From the NCBI GenBank assembly GCA_035270785.1, contig DATESN010000123.1:85480-149479 (forward strand): 64,000 nucleotides of DNA, read 5' to 3'. Shown piece after piece: positions 27,194 to 36,710 of the stretch (position 1 is the stretch's first letter; each line of letters opens with the position of its first letter). A program made the translations under genes and the position numbers. The notes beneath the pieces were generated by a model, which was not told the DNA's origin, made no database searches, and saw only the letters and a list, made by a program, of their open reading frames with translations. This DNA comes from DATESN01 sp035270785. Its GTDB lineage: Bacteria > Bacillota > Clostridia > Lachnospirales > Lachnospiraceae.

Positions 27194-27895
27194 ATGCATA
27201 ATAATGATGTCAAACTAGGAGTTACTGATAAGTATTCTTTACGTGGACGAGTGTTTCAACGGATTAGGGATGATATTTTAAGTGGTAAATTTAAGGAACA
27301 CGAGGAATTAAAAGAAGTTGCTATTGGTGAAGAAATGGGAGTCAGCAGAACTCCTGTAAGGGAAGCGTTTCGACAATTGGAGCTAGAAGGCTTAATTCAA
27401 ATCATTCCAAATAAAGGCGCTTATGTAACTGGCATCACAGTAGATGATGTGAAAGATATCTATATGATTCGATCCTTATTAGAGGGATTATGCGCTAGAT
27501 GGGCAACACAGTATATTACAAAAGAGCAAATGGAAGAAATGGAAGAAAATATTTACTTATCTGAATTTCATGCATCAAAAGGACATTATGAACAAATGGC
27601 AGAACTGGATAATCGATTTCATGAAATTTTATATGAAGCAGGTAATTCTAAAATGTTACAACATTTATTAACTGATTTTCACCAGTACGTACTTCGAGTT
27701 CGTCAAAAAACATTATCAACTAATTTAAGAAGTAAAGCGTCCAATGATGAGCATAAGGGAATTATGGAAGCAATCAAAGAAAAAAAATCATCATTGGCAG
27801 AAGAATTGGCAAATAATCATATCATAAATGCTTATGAAAATATGGTTTCTCATGGACTTTTTGAAATTTATGACAGAGCGGATGTTACAAAATAA
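27194..27895 (+). CDS. GntR-family transcriptional regulator with FCD domain
   Basis: The N-terminal winged helix (residues about 12-80) shows the GntR signature around GVSRTPVREAFRQLELEGL, followed by a C-terminal all-helical FCD ligand-binding domain (about 90-225). Such proteins sense small organic acids, often through a bound metal. GGAGG eight bases upstream supports the start. It sits between the citrate synthase-like gene and isocitrate dehydrogenase, so it probably controls this operon through the palindrome at 25703-25742. The ligand may be citrate or a related acid, which is inference. Confidence 0.88.
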   Translation: MHNNDVKLGVTDKYSLRGRVFQRIRDDILSGKFKEHEELKEVAIGEEMGVSRTPVREAFRQLELEGLIQIIPNKGAYVTGITVDDVKDIYMIRSLLEGLCARWATQYITKEQMEEMEENIYLSEFHASKGHYEQMAELDNRFHEILYEAGNSKMLQHLLTDFHQYVLRVRQKTLSTNLRSKASNDEHKGIMEAIKEKKSSLAEELANNHIINAYENMVSHGLFEIYDRADVTK

Positions 27896-27930
27896 TGGTT
27901 ACTATTAACTATATATAGGAGGAGTTAGTA

Positions 27931-29136
27931 ATGAAAAAGATTAATATGAATACCCCTTTAGTTGAAATGGATGGAGATGAAATGACAAGAATTCTTTGGA
28001 AAATGATCAAAGATGAATTGTTATTACCATTTATTGAGTTAAAAACAGAATATTTTGATTTGGGACTTGTTAATAGAAATAATACAAATGATCAAGTGAC
28101 GATTGATTCGGCTAATGCCACTATGAAATATGGGGTTGCCGTAAAATGCGCTACGATAACACCTAATGCTTCTAGAATGACAGAATATACTTTAAAAGAA
28201 ATGTGGAAATCTCCAAATGCAACAATCAGGGCTGCTCTTGATGGAACCGTATTTAGGGCCCCCATTATAGCAAAGGGAATTGAGCCATGTGTTAAGAACT
28301 GGGAAAAGCCAATTACCTTAGCTAGACATGCTTACGGCGATGTATATAAAAACAGTGAAATTAAAGTTCCAGGTCCTGGGAAAGCGGAACTTCTATTTAC
28401 AGGGCTAGATGGCTCAGTAATTAGAGAAACAATCCATAACTTTACAGGAGCTGGTATTATTCAGGGAATTCATAATACAGACAAATCAATAGCTAGTTTT
28501 GCCAGGTCTTGTTTTAATTTTGCCATTGATTCAAAACAAGATTTATGGTTTTCAACAAAAGATACGATATCAAAAAAATATGACCATAACTTTAAAGATA
28601 TCTTTGAAGAAATTTATAGAGAAGAATTTGATGAAAAGTTTAAAGATACTGGCATTGAATATTTCTATACATTAATTGATGATGCGGTTGCACGTGTAAT
28701 GAGAGCGAAAGGTGGATTTATTTGGGCCTGTAAAAACTATGATGGTGACGTTATGAGTGATATGGTGAGTTCGGCTTTTGGATCACTTGCGATGATGACT
28801 TCCGTATTGGTATCGCCAACAGGCGTATATGAATATGAAGCAGCTCATGGAACGGTTCAAAGACATTATTATAAGCACTTGCAAGGAGAGGAAACATCAA
28901 CCAACTCTGTAGCAACTATTTTTGCTTGGACGGGTGCTCTTCGTAAACGTGGGGAACTAGATGGAATAAGTGATTTAGTTAAATTTGCAGATAAACTTGA
29001 TGGAGCAACTTTAAAGACCATTGAATCTGGAAAAATGACAAAGGATTTGGCTTCCATCACTTTGTTAAAGGATGTTTTGGTTCTAAATAGTGAAAACTTT
29101 ATTAAAGCAATCAGAAGTACTTTTGAAAAGATGTAA
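27931..29136 (+). CDS. icd: NADP-dependent isocitrate dehydrogenase
   Basis: This enzyme oxidatively decarboxylates isocitrate to 2-oxoglutarate. The 401-aa protein is of the eukaryote-like subfamily, not the E. coli type: N-terminal [13 protein letters not shown], substrate loop [19 protein letters not shown], and the late motif [19 protein letters not shown] precedes the start. It is third in an operon with the Re-citrate synthase and GntR regulator, consistent with glutamate synthesis from acetyl-CoA and oxaloacetate. Aconitase is not next to it. Its last 26 bp overlap the convergent ABC-F gene, and no terminator separates them. Confidence 0.94.
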   Translation: MKKINMNTPLVEMDGDEMTRILWKMIKDELLLPFIELKTEYFDLGLVNRNNTNDQVTIDSANATMKYGVAVKCATITPNASRMTEYTLKEMWKSPNATIRAALDGTVFRAPIIAKGIEPCVKNWEKPITLARHAYGDVYKNSEIKVPGPGKAELLFTGLDGSVIRETIHNFTGAGIIQGIHNTDKSIASFARSCFNFAIDSKQDLWFSTKDTISKKYDHNFKDIFEEIYREEFDEKFKDTGIEYFYTLIDDAVARVMRAKGGFIWACKNYDGDVMSDMVSSAFGSLAMMTSVLVSPTGVYEYEAAHGTVQRHYYKHLQGEETSTNSVATIFAWTGALRKRGELDGISDLVKFADKLDGATLKTIESGKMTKDLASITLLKDVLVLNSENFIKAIRSTFEKM

Positions 29137-31075
29137 AAAGAGTTTCCCATTGCTCGTAAAGAATAGATAGTTTTTCATTTAGCATGGTTTGTTTTTTTGT
29201 GAATTCTTGTAATTTAGGAACATTACTAGAGTTTTCAGGAAGGGTCATTTGTCTTTCCAAATCCGCAATCGCTGATTCCATTTCAGAAATATGATCTTCA
29301 CATTTTTTTAGATCATTTTCATTCTTTCGCTGCATTGCTTGAAATTCTTTTTTGATTTGCCAATCATTTTTCAAGGAATCTTGCGTAGAAATGATTTCTT
29401 GATTTAATTGTATGAAGGGACCCTTTGAATCATCCGTGTTTTTTGAAATAGGGGAAGCGGCAGTTTCAAATTGGGTCTTTTTCTCTAAGTAATAATCATA
29501 ATTACCAATATAATTAGTCATAACAGAATCATGTAAATCTAGAATTCGGGAAGCTGTTTTATTGACAAAATATCTATCGTGGGAGACATACAAAACAGTT
29601 CCGGTATAAGCGTTAATAGCATTTTCCAGGATTCCTTTTGATATCAAATCCAAATGGTTTGTTGGTTCATCGAGAATTAAAAAGTTGGATTCTGAAAGCA
29701 TCAACTTGGCCAAAGATACACGGCCCCTTTCACCGCCACTAAGATCTTTGATGCGTTTAAAAACATCATCATTGGTAAACAGAAAAGCCGCAAGTGTATT
29801 ACGAATTTCAGTATTTGTAAGATCAGGATAGGAATCTGAGATCTCTTCAAATAATGTTTTTTCTAAATGAAGTACTTGATGTTCTTGATCATAATATCCA
29901 ATAAAAACGTTAGCACCTAACTTAATAGTTCCAGAGCTAGCTGGAACTAATTGGTTTATAATTTTTAAAATTGTCGTTTTTCCCGTTCCATTATCTCCAA
30001 GAATAGCCACATGTTCTCCCCTTTTTATTTCGAAATCAAGATTTGAAAACAAATGGTTATCACCAAAAAATTTTGATAAATTATCTACTGTTAAGACATC
30101 GTTACCACTGATTTTATGAGGTGTTAATAATAAATTCATTTCATCATTTATTTCTTTTGGCTTATCTAAAACGTCAATCTTTGCGAGCATTTTTTCTCGA
30201 CTTTCAGCTCTTTTAATAGATTTTTCACGATTAAAAGAACGCAATTTCACAATAACATCCTCCTGATGTTTCATCTCACGTTGTTGTGCAGCATAGGAAT
30301 GAAGCCTTGTAATCCTTATATTTTCTTTTTTAGCAGTATAGTCTGTATAATTACCAGTAAAAGATGTCACTTCGGTATTGTCGATTTCAATAATTTTATT
30401 AGTAATTCGATCTAAAAAATATCTATCATGTGAGACAATTAGGACAGCCCCTTTATAATTTAGCAAATAAGTTTCAAGCCATGTTATGGAGGACATATCT
30501 AAATGATTAGTTGGTTCATCTAATATTATTAAATCTGGTTTTAGAAGTAATAACTTACCAAGGGCAACCCTGGTTTTTTGGCCCCCAGAAAGGGTACTTA
30601 TGGAATTATCAAATTCTGATTCTTCAAATCCTAAACCCTTTAAAACCCCAATCAACTCACTTCTATAAGAGTAGCCATTTTGTGTTTCATAAAGATGGGT
30701 AAGATTGGAATAAGTATTCATTAAGGATTCCAATTGTTCCCCACTTGCGTGTTTCATATCAAGTTCTGTTTGACGTAGTAAATCTTCAAGTTGGATTATT
30801 TCTTTTTTAACACTAAGTAATTCGTCAAAAATAGAATTATCACTATTGACAGAATGTTGTTGTGATAAATATCCCAAGGTTTTATCTTTGGAAAAAGAAA
30901 TAATGCCATCGTCTGCATTTAATTCCTTTACTATTATTTTTAACAATGTTGATTTTCCAGAACCATTGATTCCCACAATAGCAGCTTTATCATAATCCTC
31001 AATATGAAAGGAAGCATTCTTTAAAATTATTTTTTCATTAAAACTTTTTGAAATATTAGAGCAAGATAAAATCAT
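29111..31075 (-). CDS. ABC-F family ATPase (ribosome-associated type)
   Basis: Two ABC nucleotide-binding domains lie in one chain without membrane segments. Walker A motifs are GINGSGKST and GDNGTGKTT, signatures are LSGGQKTR and LSGGERGR, and both Walker B regions read [10 protein letters not shown] charged inter-domain linker near residues 240-310 and a coiled-coil C-terminal extension (about 560-650) match ABC-F proteins of the Uup/YdiF kind, which act on the ribosome in translation or antibiotic protection. AGGAG five bases upstream supports the start. It is divergent from rex, and its 3' end overlaps icd on the other strand. Which ABC-F subgroup it belongs to cannot be settled by eye. 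Confidence 0.9.
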   Translation of the reverse strand: MILSCSNISKSFNEKIILKNASFHIEDYDKAAIVGINGSGKSTLLKIIVKELNADDGIISFSKDKTLGYLSQQHSVNSDNSIFDELLSVKKEIIQLEDLLRQTELDMKHASGEQLESLMNTYSNLTHLYETQNGYSYRSELIGVLKGLGFEESEFDNSISTLSGGQKTRVALGKLLLLKPDLIILDEPTNHLDMSSITWLETYLLNYKGAVLIVSHDRYFLDRITNKIIEIDNTEVTSFTGNYTDYTAKKENIRITRLHSYAAQQREMKHQEDVIVKLRSFNREKSIKRAESREKMLAKIDVLDKPKEINDEMNLLLTPHKISGNDVLTVDNLSKFFGDNHLFSNLDFEIKRGEHVAILGDNGTGKTTILKIINQLVPASSGTIKLGANVFIGYYDQEHQVLHLEKTLFEEISDSYPDLTNTEIRNTLAAFLFTNDDVFKRIKDLSGGERGRVSLAKLMLSESNFLILDEPTNHLDLISKGILENAINAYTGTVLYVSHDRYFVNKTASRILDLHDSVMTNYIGNYDYYLEKKTQFETAASPISKNTDDSKGPFIQLNQEIISTQDSLKNDWQIKKEFQAMQRKNENDLKKCEDHISEMESAIADLERQMTLPENSSNVPKLQEFTKKQTMLNEKLSILYEQWETLFTSFQKYF

Positions 31076-31174
31076 AAATTCTCCTATTCACCTATAATGG
31101 CAACTGTTTATTGAAATATGTAAATATACAAAGATGATTATAACGGAAAAAGAAGAAAAATGCTATGGTGTTCA

Positions 31175-31203
31175 TTGACATTTTTTTAACGTACACTTAT
31201 AAT
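31175..31203 (+). promoter_or_regulatory. Consensus promoter of rex
   Basis: TTGACA (31175-31180), exactly 17 bp, then TATAAT (31198-31203): a perfect vegetative consensus, 30 bp before the TTG start of rex. I see no TTGTTAA-N4-TTAACAA Rex operator here. Confidence 0.88.
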
Positions 31204-31233
31204 ATAACAATATAAAGATAAGGAGGAATTGCA

Positions 31234-31884
31234 TTGGAAGATAAAGAAATTTCTCAAGCAGTAATAGGACGATTACCAAGATATTTCAGGTATTTAGGCG
31301 AATTGAAAGAAGAAGGCGTAGAAAGAATATCATCCCAAGACTTAAGTAGACTTATGAATGTTACAGCATCACAGATACGTCAAGATTTTAATAGCTTTGG
31401 CGGTTTTGGTCAACAAGGTTATGGATATAATATTATTTTTTTACATCATGAAATCGGAAAAATCTTAGGCTTAGATATAAAGCATCATTTAATTATTGTG
31501 GGGGCTGGAAATTTAGGACAAGCACTTGCTAATTATATGAATTTTGAAAAACGGGGATTTATTGTAAAAGGAGTTTTTGATATTAATCCTGCTTTATATG
31601 GTAAAGAATTACGAGGAATTAAAATACAATCCATTGAGCATATTGTTAACTTTGTAAAAGAAAATAATATTGATATTGCAGTATTGACCATTCCTAAAAA
31701 TAGTGCTGTTAATGTTGCAGAACAACTAGTTAACTGTGGGGTAAAAGCTATTTGGAATTTTGCTCATGTAGATTTAAAGGTTCCAGAGGGTGTTCTTGTA
31801 GAAAATGTACATTTATCTGATAGCTTAATGAAACTATCCTATAATATTGGAAACTATGAAACTAGTAAGAAACAGTCGAAATAG
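31234..31884 (+). CDS. rex: Redox-sensing transcriptional repressor Rex
   Basis: Rex senses the NADH/NAD+ ratio and represses fermentation and reductant-disposal genes. The 216-aa protein has an N-terminal winged helix (1-77, containing ISSQDLSRLMNVTASQIRQD) and a C-terminal Rossmann domain with GAGNLG (90-95). The start codon is TTG, placed seven bases after GGAGG; no upstream ATG is in frame. It has a perfect consensus promoter and is followed after 12 bp by a coiled-coil protein gene. In an anaerobe with NfnAB it would tie gene expression to redox balance. Confidence 0.95.
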   Translation: MEDKEISQAVIGRLPRYFRYLGELKEEGVERISSQDLSRLMNVTASQIRQDFNSFGGFGQQGYGYNIIFLHHEIGKILGLDIKHHLIIVGAGNLGQALANYMNFEKRGFIVKGVFDINPALYGKELRGIKIQSIEHIVNFVKENNIDIAVLTIPKNSAVNVAEQLVNCGVKAIWNFAHVDLKVPEGVLVENVHLSDSLMKLSYNIGNYETSKKQSK

Positions 31885-31896
31885 AATGGAGCTACT

Positions 31897-32523
31897 ATGG
31901 GACATAAAGAAGCGGTATTCATTCCTGCCCTAGATGGAAAGAAAATCCCCATATTAACACTGGATAATAAGTGGTATCAATTACTTTCTCAGTTGGATTC
32001 CAATGAGACAATTGGTAAATTGGAAAAACAGTTAAATGAACTGATCAAACGTCAAGGTAAGCTTACTACGGAATCGAAAGAAATAAAGAAGATTAAAGCA
32101 AGACTTATGGATGAAATTGTTGGTTTAATGGATTCCATGGAAGAAAGCAAGGCAAATGATAAGACGGAAAAGAAATTAGATGAAAACAAGAGATTAATTA
32201 ATGAGTGTAATGAAAAATTGGATTCCTACCAAGATGAAATGCTAGATTTACCCAAAGAAATTGATCAAATGAATTATAAATTAATGCTGGAGACAATGGA
32301 AAAAAGTTACCATTGTTTTCAGGAGAATAAAAAAGACATGGAAGAAATTTCTCAATGGATTAAAAAGATTCGAGTTGAATTAAAAAAGAAAGTAATAAGA
32401 AAGCAAGAAAGAGAAAAGAAAAATCAAGAAATATATACCTATATGCATAACATTTTTGGTGCAGAAGTAATTGAAATATTCGATATAGAATACAATGCCG
32501 GAGAAATGAAAAATAAAAAATAA
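31897..32523 (+). CDS. Coiled-coil hypothetical protein downstream of rex
   Basis: No named function. The 208-aa protein has a short folded N terminus (about 1-40) containing PILTLDNKWYQLL, then long, highly charged coiled coil (about 45-185) rich in Lys and Glu. No membrane segment or cysteine pair is seen. GGAG five bases before the ATG and a 12-bp gap to rex indicate one operon. A terminator follows. It could be a structural or scaffold protein; the link to rex may reflect conserved gene order only. Confidence 0.75.
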   Translation: MGHKEAVFIPALDGKKIPILTLDNKWYQLLSQLDSNETIGKLEKQLNELIKRQGKLTTESKEIKKIKARLMDEIVGLMDSMEESKANDKTEKKLDENKRLINECNEKLDSYQDEMLDLPKEIDQMNYKLMLETMEKSYHCFQENKKDMEEISQWIKKIRVELKKKVIRKQEREKKNQEIYTYMHNIFGAEVIEIFDIEYNAGEMKNKK

Positions 32524-32531
32524 ACTTCTCT

Positions 32532-32557
32532 ATGCGTCAAAATAAAATTTGGCGCAT
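32532..32557 (+). terminator. Terminator of the rex operon
   Basis: A 10-bp stem pairs 32532-32541 with 32548-32557 (one G-U) around a 6-nt loop, followed by TTTATATT. Confidence 0.82.
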
Positions 32558-32630
32558 TTTATATTGCTTTTTTGAATATTTTCTTCCATGGTAGGTAAGT
32601 AATAAATAGCAAAACTAAAAAGATAGAATA

Positions 32631-32639
32631 TGATATAAT
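32631..32639 (+). promoter_or_regulatory. Extended -10 element before alr
   Basis: TGATATAAT is an extended -10 box with no clear -35. It lies 57 bp before the alr start. Confidence 0.4.
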
Positions 32640-32695
32640 GACAGATAAGAAATACTGTGTAATAAATAAAATACATTCCGAAAAGGAGTTATAAT

Positions 32696-33901
32696 ATGTA
32701 CAATTATGACAGGGTATGTGCAGAAATAAACTTGGATGCAATCGTAAATAATGTGATTAATATGAAAAACAATATGGAAGAAAAAGCAAAGATTATAGGA
32801 GTTATTAAGACAGATGGCTATGGACACGGAGCAATTCCAATAGCCAGAGAGTTGACAAAGCTTGACTGTGTTTATGGATTTGCAACCGCAACAACAGAAG
32901 AAGCAATCATTCTTAGAAAGTCCGGGATAAAAAAACCCCTTTTGATTTTAGGATATACCTTTCCATATTGCTATAGTGATTTAGTGAAAGAAGAAATACG
33001 TCCAACCGTATTTCGTTTGGATATGGCTAAAGAACTTTCTAATGCTGCTATTCAATTAAATAAAATACTTAAAGTACACATTAAAGTAGATACCGGAATG
33101 TCTAGAGTCGGTATAACACCAGATGATATTGGTATTGAATTTATGAAAAACATTATAGACTTACCTGGAATTGAAGTAGAAGGTATCTTCACTCATTTTT
33201 CAAGGGCAGATGAAGTAGATAAAACTTTTTCACTGACACAATTAAGTAGTTTTGAATCTTTTATTCATAGAATAAAAGAAGAATTATACCTAGATATTCC
33301 TATTAAACATTGTTCTAATAGTGCTGGAATCATAGAATTAAAACAAGCAAATATGGATTGTGTAAGAGCGGGAATTACAATCTATGGTTTATGGCCATCC
33401 AAAGACGTGAATCAAAATATTGTCGCTTTAAAGCCTGCACTTACTTTAAAAAGTAAAATTATATATATTAAAGAAGTGGAAGCAATGACTCCTATTAGTT
33501 ATGGCGGAACCTTTGTGACAAGGAAAGTCACCAAAGTTGCAACAATTCCAGTAGGTTATGGTGACGGCTATCCTAGGATGTTGTCAAATAGGGGTTGGGT
33601 TCTTATTAACGGAAAAAGGGCTTCTATTTTAGGAAGAGTATGTATGGATCAGTTTATGGTAGATGTCACAAATATAAGTGAAGTGAAAGAAGGAGATACT
33701 GCAATTTTAATCGGTCAAGATGGAGATGAAATCATTACGATGGAAGAATTAGGAGACCTTTCTGGTCGCTTTAATTATGAGCTTGCATGTGATTTTGGAA
33801 AAAGAATTCCAAGAGTCTATATAAAGAATGGGAAGAAAATCGCCCAAAAGGACTACAATGATGACACCTATGTTGAATATTTCGATTCGTTTTACAGATA
33901 G
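32696..33901 (+). CDS. alr: Alanine racemase
   Basis: This PLP enzyme interconverts L- and D-alanine for peptidoglycan. The Schiff-base lysine is Lys38 in VIKTDGYGHG, and the family blocks KVDTGMSRVG, HCSNSAGI and GRVCMDQFMVDVT are present; the tyrosine base lies in the PISYGGTF block. The 401-aa length is a little above average because of a C-terminal tail. AGGAG seven bases upstream supports the start. It precedes mazF, the same alr-mazF order as in Bacillus, but here without the small antitoxin gene between. Confidence 0.95.
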   Translation: MYNYDRVCAEINLDAIVNNVINMKNNMEEKAKIIGVIKTDGYGHGAIPIARELTKLDCVYGFATATTEEAIILRKSGIKKPLLILGYTFPYCYSDLVKEEIRPTVFRLDMAKELSNAAIQLNKILKVHIKVDTGMSRVGITPDDIGIEFMKNIIDLPGIEVEGIFTHFSRADEVDKTFSLTQLSSFESFIHRIKEELYLDIPIKHCSNSAGIIELKQANMDCVRAGITIYGLWPSKDVNQNIVALKPALTLKSKIIYIKEVEAMTPISYGGTFVTRKVTKVATIPVGYGDGYPRMLSNRGWVLINGKRASILGRVCMDQFMVDVTNISEVKEGDTAILIGQDGDEIITMEELGDLSGRFNYELACDFGKRIPRVYIKNGKKIAQKDYNDDTYVEYFDSFYR

Positions 33902-33911
33902 ATAAAATAAT

Positions 33912-33983
33912 ATTTATTCACAGTATAAGAAGGAAAAGGAAAGGTAATACTATTTCTAGGTTTTAGAAAGGTTGTGAATAAAT
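33912..33983 (+). promoter_or_regulatory. Nested RNA stems masking the mazF ribosome binding site and start
   Basis: A perfect 11-bp inverted repeat pairs 33912-33922 with 33973-33983, the second arm reaching into the ATG. Inside, TTTCTA (33953-33958) pairs with TAGAAA (33964-33969), which covers most of GAAAGG (33966-33971), the only Shine-Dalgarno-like sequence. The mRNA could therefore fold with both ribosome binding site and start hidden. Confidence 0.5.
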
Positions 33984-34323
33984 GAAACGAGGAGATGTAT
34001 TTTATGCTGATTTACGTCCCGTAATTGGCTCAGAACAAGGGGGAATTAGACCGGTTTTAATTATACAAAACGATATAGGTAATAAGCATAGCCCCACTGT
34101 AATATGTGCTGCGATCACTTCGAAAATGAACAAAGCTAAATTACCCACACACATAGAATTGAATGCAGATAAATACGAAATGGTAAAGGATTCCGTGATT
34201 CTTTTAGAGCAGCTTCGTACGATTGATAAAAAAAGATTGAAAGATAAAGTATGTCATTTAGAAAGAGACATTATGGATAAAGTGGATAAAGCATTAATTA
34301 TTAGCCTTGAATTGGATACATAA
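33982..34323 (+). CDS. mazF: MazF/PemK-type endoribonuclease toxin without adjacent antitoxin
   Basis: This 113-aa protein belongs to the EndoA/MazF family, which cleaves mRNA at short sequences. The N-terminal [20 protein letters not shown] block, the conserved [12 protein letters not shown] and the AAITSK strand with the catalytic threonine are all present. The family is normally neutralised by a small MazE-type protein encoded just upstream. The 80 bp between alr and this gene contains no reading frame of useful length, so no partner is seen. Translation may instead be held back by the RNA stems overlapping its start. The antitoxin could be elsewhere in the genome. Confidence 0.9.
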   Translation: MKRGDVFYADLRPVIGSEQGGIRPVLIIQNDIGNKHSPTVICAAITSKMNKAKLPTHIELNADKYEMVKDSVILLEQLRTIDKKRLKDKVCHLERDIMDKVDKALIISLELDT

Positions 34324-34331
34324 TGGATTTC

Positions 34332-34360
34332 TTGACGTTTACTACTTGAAATGGTATATT
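34332..34360 (+). promoter_or_regulatory. Promoter of the CNNM/CorC-type gene
   Basis: TTGACG (34332-34337), a 17-bp spacer and TATATT (34355-34360) lie about 70 bp before the start. Confidence 0.65.
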
Positions 34361-34432
34361 TTAATGTAATAAAAAGCACTTAATTGTATTTTGAGGAATG
34401 GAAGAAACAGTATTAAAGAAGGAGTTATTTTA

Positions 34433-35767
34433 ATGGAAGAGGCTGGACCGTATTTAAGTATTATTATTTTTGTTTTATGTTTAGCATTAGAATTTGTTTT
34501 TTATGGTTTTGGATGTGCAATACAGAACTTAAATGGAGCGGAAATAGAAAGACGTTCCTTAGAAAAAAAAGATGTTCGCTCCATTCGGTTACATAAGTTT
34601 TTAGAAACTCCCACGCAGTTTATTAATACCGTTCAATTAGTTGTAACATCTATTAATATTATGATGGGTTGGTTTTATTTACAAAGGTTTCTTGAATACA
34701 TAGAACAATTTACAGAAGTTAAATTGATTTCCATTTTTGTTACAGCAATCCTTTTAATTTATGTATTATTAACTTTTGGCGTTTTAGTTCCGAAACGTTT
34801 AGGCACAAGATATTCAGAAAAATGGGCCTATCATTGTATTAATATGATATATTATATAACTAAGATTATGATACCATTCACTTTTTTAGTTACTATTTCA
34901 ACCAATGGTATCTTAAGACTATTTGGGTTAAACCCAGACGATGATTTATATGATGTTACGGAAGAAGAAATAATCTCTATGGTAAATGAGGGACATGAAC
35001 AAGGAGTTCTTCAAGCCAGTGAAGCGGAAATGATTACAAAAATCTTTGAACTTGGAGATAAAGAAGCCAAGGATATTATGATTAATCGTCAGAATATGAT
35101 TGCAATAGATGGAAATATGCATTTTAAAAAAGCAATTAATTTTATGTTAAAAGAAAGAAATAGTAGATATCCCGTATATGACGAAAACATTGACCATATT
35201 ATAGGAATTCTTCATTTGAGAGATGCTATGAGAATTCATTCGGCAAATGAAAAAAGAGATTGTCCTATTTGTGAAATTGAAGACTTGATTCGTGAAGTAA
35301 AATTTATACCAGAGACTAGAAATATAGATTTACTATTTAAAGAAATGCAATCTTCAAAAGTTCAGATGGTAATTGTAGTAGATGAGTATGGACAAACCTC
35401 AGGGCTAGTATCCATGGAAGATATTTTAGAGGAAATTGTGGGTAACATTTTAGATGAATATGATGTTGCAGATGACTATATTGAAGAAACAGGAAATGAT
35501 GAATATATTATTGAAGGAATGACTCCATTGGAGGAGTTAGAAGACAAATTAAATATATGTTTTTATGAAGATGAGTTCGATACTTTAAATGGATTTTTAA
35601 TTTCAAAATTAGATAGAATTCCTGAAGAAAACGAAGAATTTGAAATTGAAGTAGAAGGATATAATTTTAAAGTCTTAACGGTAGAAAACAAAATGATCCA
35701 GTCGGTATTAGTGACAAAATCAAAAATTTTAACCGATGCGGAAAGTCCCATTTTGGTTGAAGTCTAA
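34433..35767 (+). CDS. CNNM/CorC-family membrane protein with CBS pair
   Basis: The order is an N-terminal DUF21 membrane domain with three to four helices (about 1-150), two CBS domains (about 190-320, including SRYPVYDENIDHIIG and GQTSGLVSMEDILEEIVG) and a C-terminal CorC/HlyC transporter-associated domain (about 335-425). Proteins of this type are linked to magnesium or cobalt efflux; the hemolysin name is historical. A TTG frame begins at 34391, but AGGAG eight bases before the ATG at 34433 decides the start. It has its own promoter. A purine-rich repeat tract follows before yebC. Confidence 0.9.
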   Translation: MEEAGPYLSIIIFVLCLALEFVFYGFGCAIQNLNGAEIERRSLEKKDVRSIRLHKFLETPTQFINTVQLVVTSINIMMGWFYLQRFLEYIEQFTEVKLISIFVTAILLIYVLLTFGVLVPKRLGTRYSEKWAYHCINMIYYITKIMIPFTFLVTISTNGILRLFGLNPDDDLYDVTEEEIISMVNEGHEQGVLQASEAEMITKIFELGDKEAKDIMINRQNMIAIDGNMHFKKAINFMLKERNSRYPVYDENIDHIIGILHLRDAMRIHSANEKRDCPICEIEDLIREVKFIPETRNIDLLFKEMQSSKVQMVIVVDEYGQTSGLVSMEDILEEIVGNILDEYDVADDYIEETGNDEYIIEGMTPLEELEDKLNICFYEDEFDTLNGFLISKLDRIPEENEEFEIEVEGYNFKVLTVENKMIQSVLVTKSKILTDAESPILVEV

Positions 35768-35804
35768 GCACTATCATGATATGATATAAAAGTTGTAAAA
35801 GGAT

Positions 35805-35940
35805 AAGCAAAAGACAAGAATTAAACAGAAATAAAGATAAAAATAAAGACAAAAATAAAGGCAAGAATAGAGATAAGAAAAAGATAAGAAAAAGACAAAA
35901 ATAAAGGCAAGAATAAAATAAAAACAGATAGGATAAAGGA
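35805..35940 (+). repeat. Purine-rich low-complexity tract with 25-bp direct repeat
   Basis: The intergenic region before yebC is almost pure A/G on the plus strand. A 25-bp sequence occurs exactly at 35845-35869 and 35891-35915, and AGATAAGAAAA is repeated between them. No reading frame runs through it. The ribosome binding site of yebC lies at its end. Confidence 0.8.
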
Positions 35941-35949
35941 GAATAGGCT

Positions 35950-36678
35950 ATGTCAGGACATTCAAAATTTGCAAATATAAAACATAGAAAAGAAAGAAAT
36001 GATGCGGCAAAAGGTAAAATATTCACTATTATTGGCAGGGAAATAGCAGTTGCTGTAAAAGAAGGCGGAGCAGATCCAGCTAATAACTTTAAACTAGCAA
36101 CAATCATTGCAAAAGCAAAAGGAAACAATATGCCTAACGATACCATTGATCGAGGAATTAAAAAGGCTGCAGGAGATAGTGGAAATGTTAATTATGAATA
36201 TATTACATATGAAGGCTATGGCCCTAACGGTATTGCGATTATTGTAGAAACCTTAACAGATAACAAAAATCGTACGGCGGCTAATGTAAGAAGTGCATTT
36301 TCAAAAGGGAATGGTAGTATAGGTACACCAGGATGTGTTTCCTTTATGTTTGATAAAAAGGGTCTGATTATTATAGATAAAGAAGAATGCCATATGGAAT
36401 CAGATACGCTCATGATGATTGCCTTAGATGCGGGTGCGCAAGATTTTAATGAGGAAGAAGATAGCTTTGAAATTATTACAAATCCAGATGACTTTGATGA
36501 TGTGTCAAAAAAAATAAAAGAAGCAGGAATTACAATTATTTCGGAAGAAATAACGATGATACCACAAACCTATGTAGAATTAACCGATGAGAGCATTTTG
36601 AAATCATTTCAAAAAACCTTAGATCTCTTAGATGAGGACGATGATGTCCAATACGTCTATCATAACGGAATTGAGTAA
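35950..36678 (+). CDS. yebC: YebC/PmpR family protein
   Basis: This 242-aa protein is of the YebC family, long annotated as a transcriptional regulator and more recently linked to translation of proline-rich or other difficult stretches. It starts with the characteristic MSGHSKFANIKHRKE and contains GGADPANNFKLA and GYGPNGIAIIVE. GGAG eight bases upstream supports the start. It is followed by a metY-like gene after 32 bp. It is a single-copy housekeeping family with nothing unusual in the coding region; the purine repeat tract just upstream may affect its expression. Confidence 0.94.
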   Translation: MSGHSKFANIKHRKERNDAAKGKIFTIIGREIAVAVKEGGADPANNFKLATIIAKAKGNNMPNDTIDRGIKKAAGDSGNVNYEYITYEGYGPNGIAIIVETLTDNKNRTAANVRSAFSKGNGSIGTPGCVSFMFDKKGLIIIDKEECHMESDTLMMIALDAGAQDFNEEEDSFEIITNPDDFDDVSKKIKEAGITIISEEITMIPQTYVELTDESILKSFQKTLDLLDEDDDVQYVYHNGIE

Positions 36679-36710
36679 AAAAAATGGAATAAAGAAAGAG
36701 GATTAACTCT

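Noticed and set aside
35667..36146. Minus-strand Phe/Leu-rich frame across the yebC leader
   Set aside because: It is the complement of the purine tract and of the yebC start, with no domain similarity or ribosome binding site.
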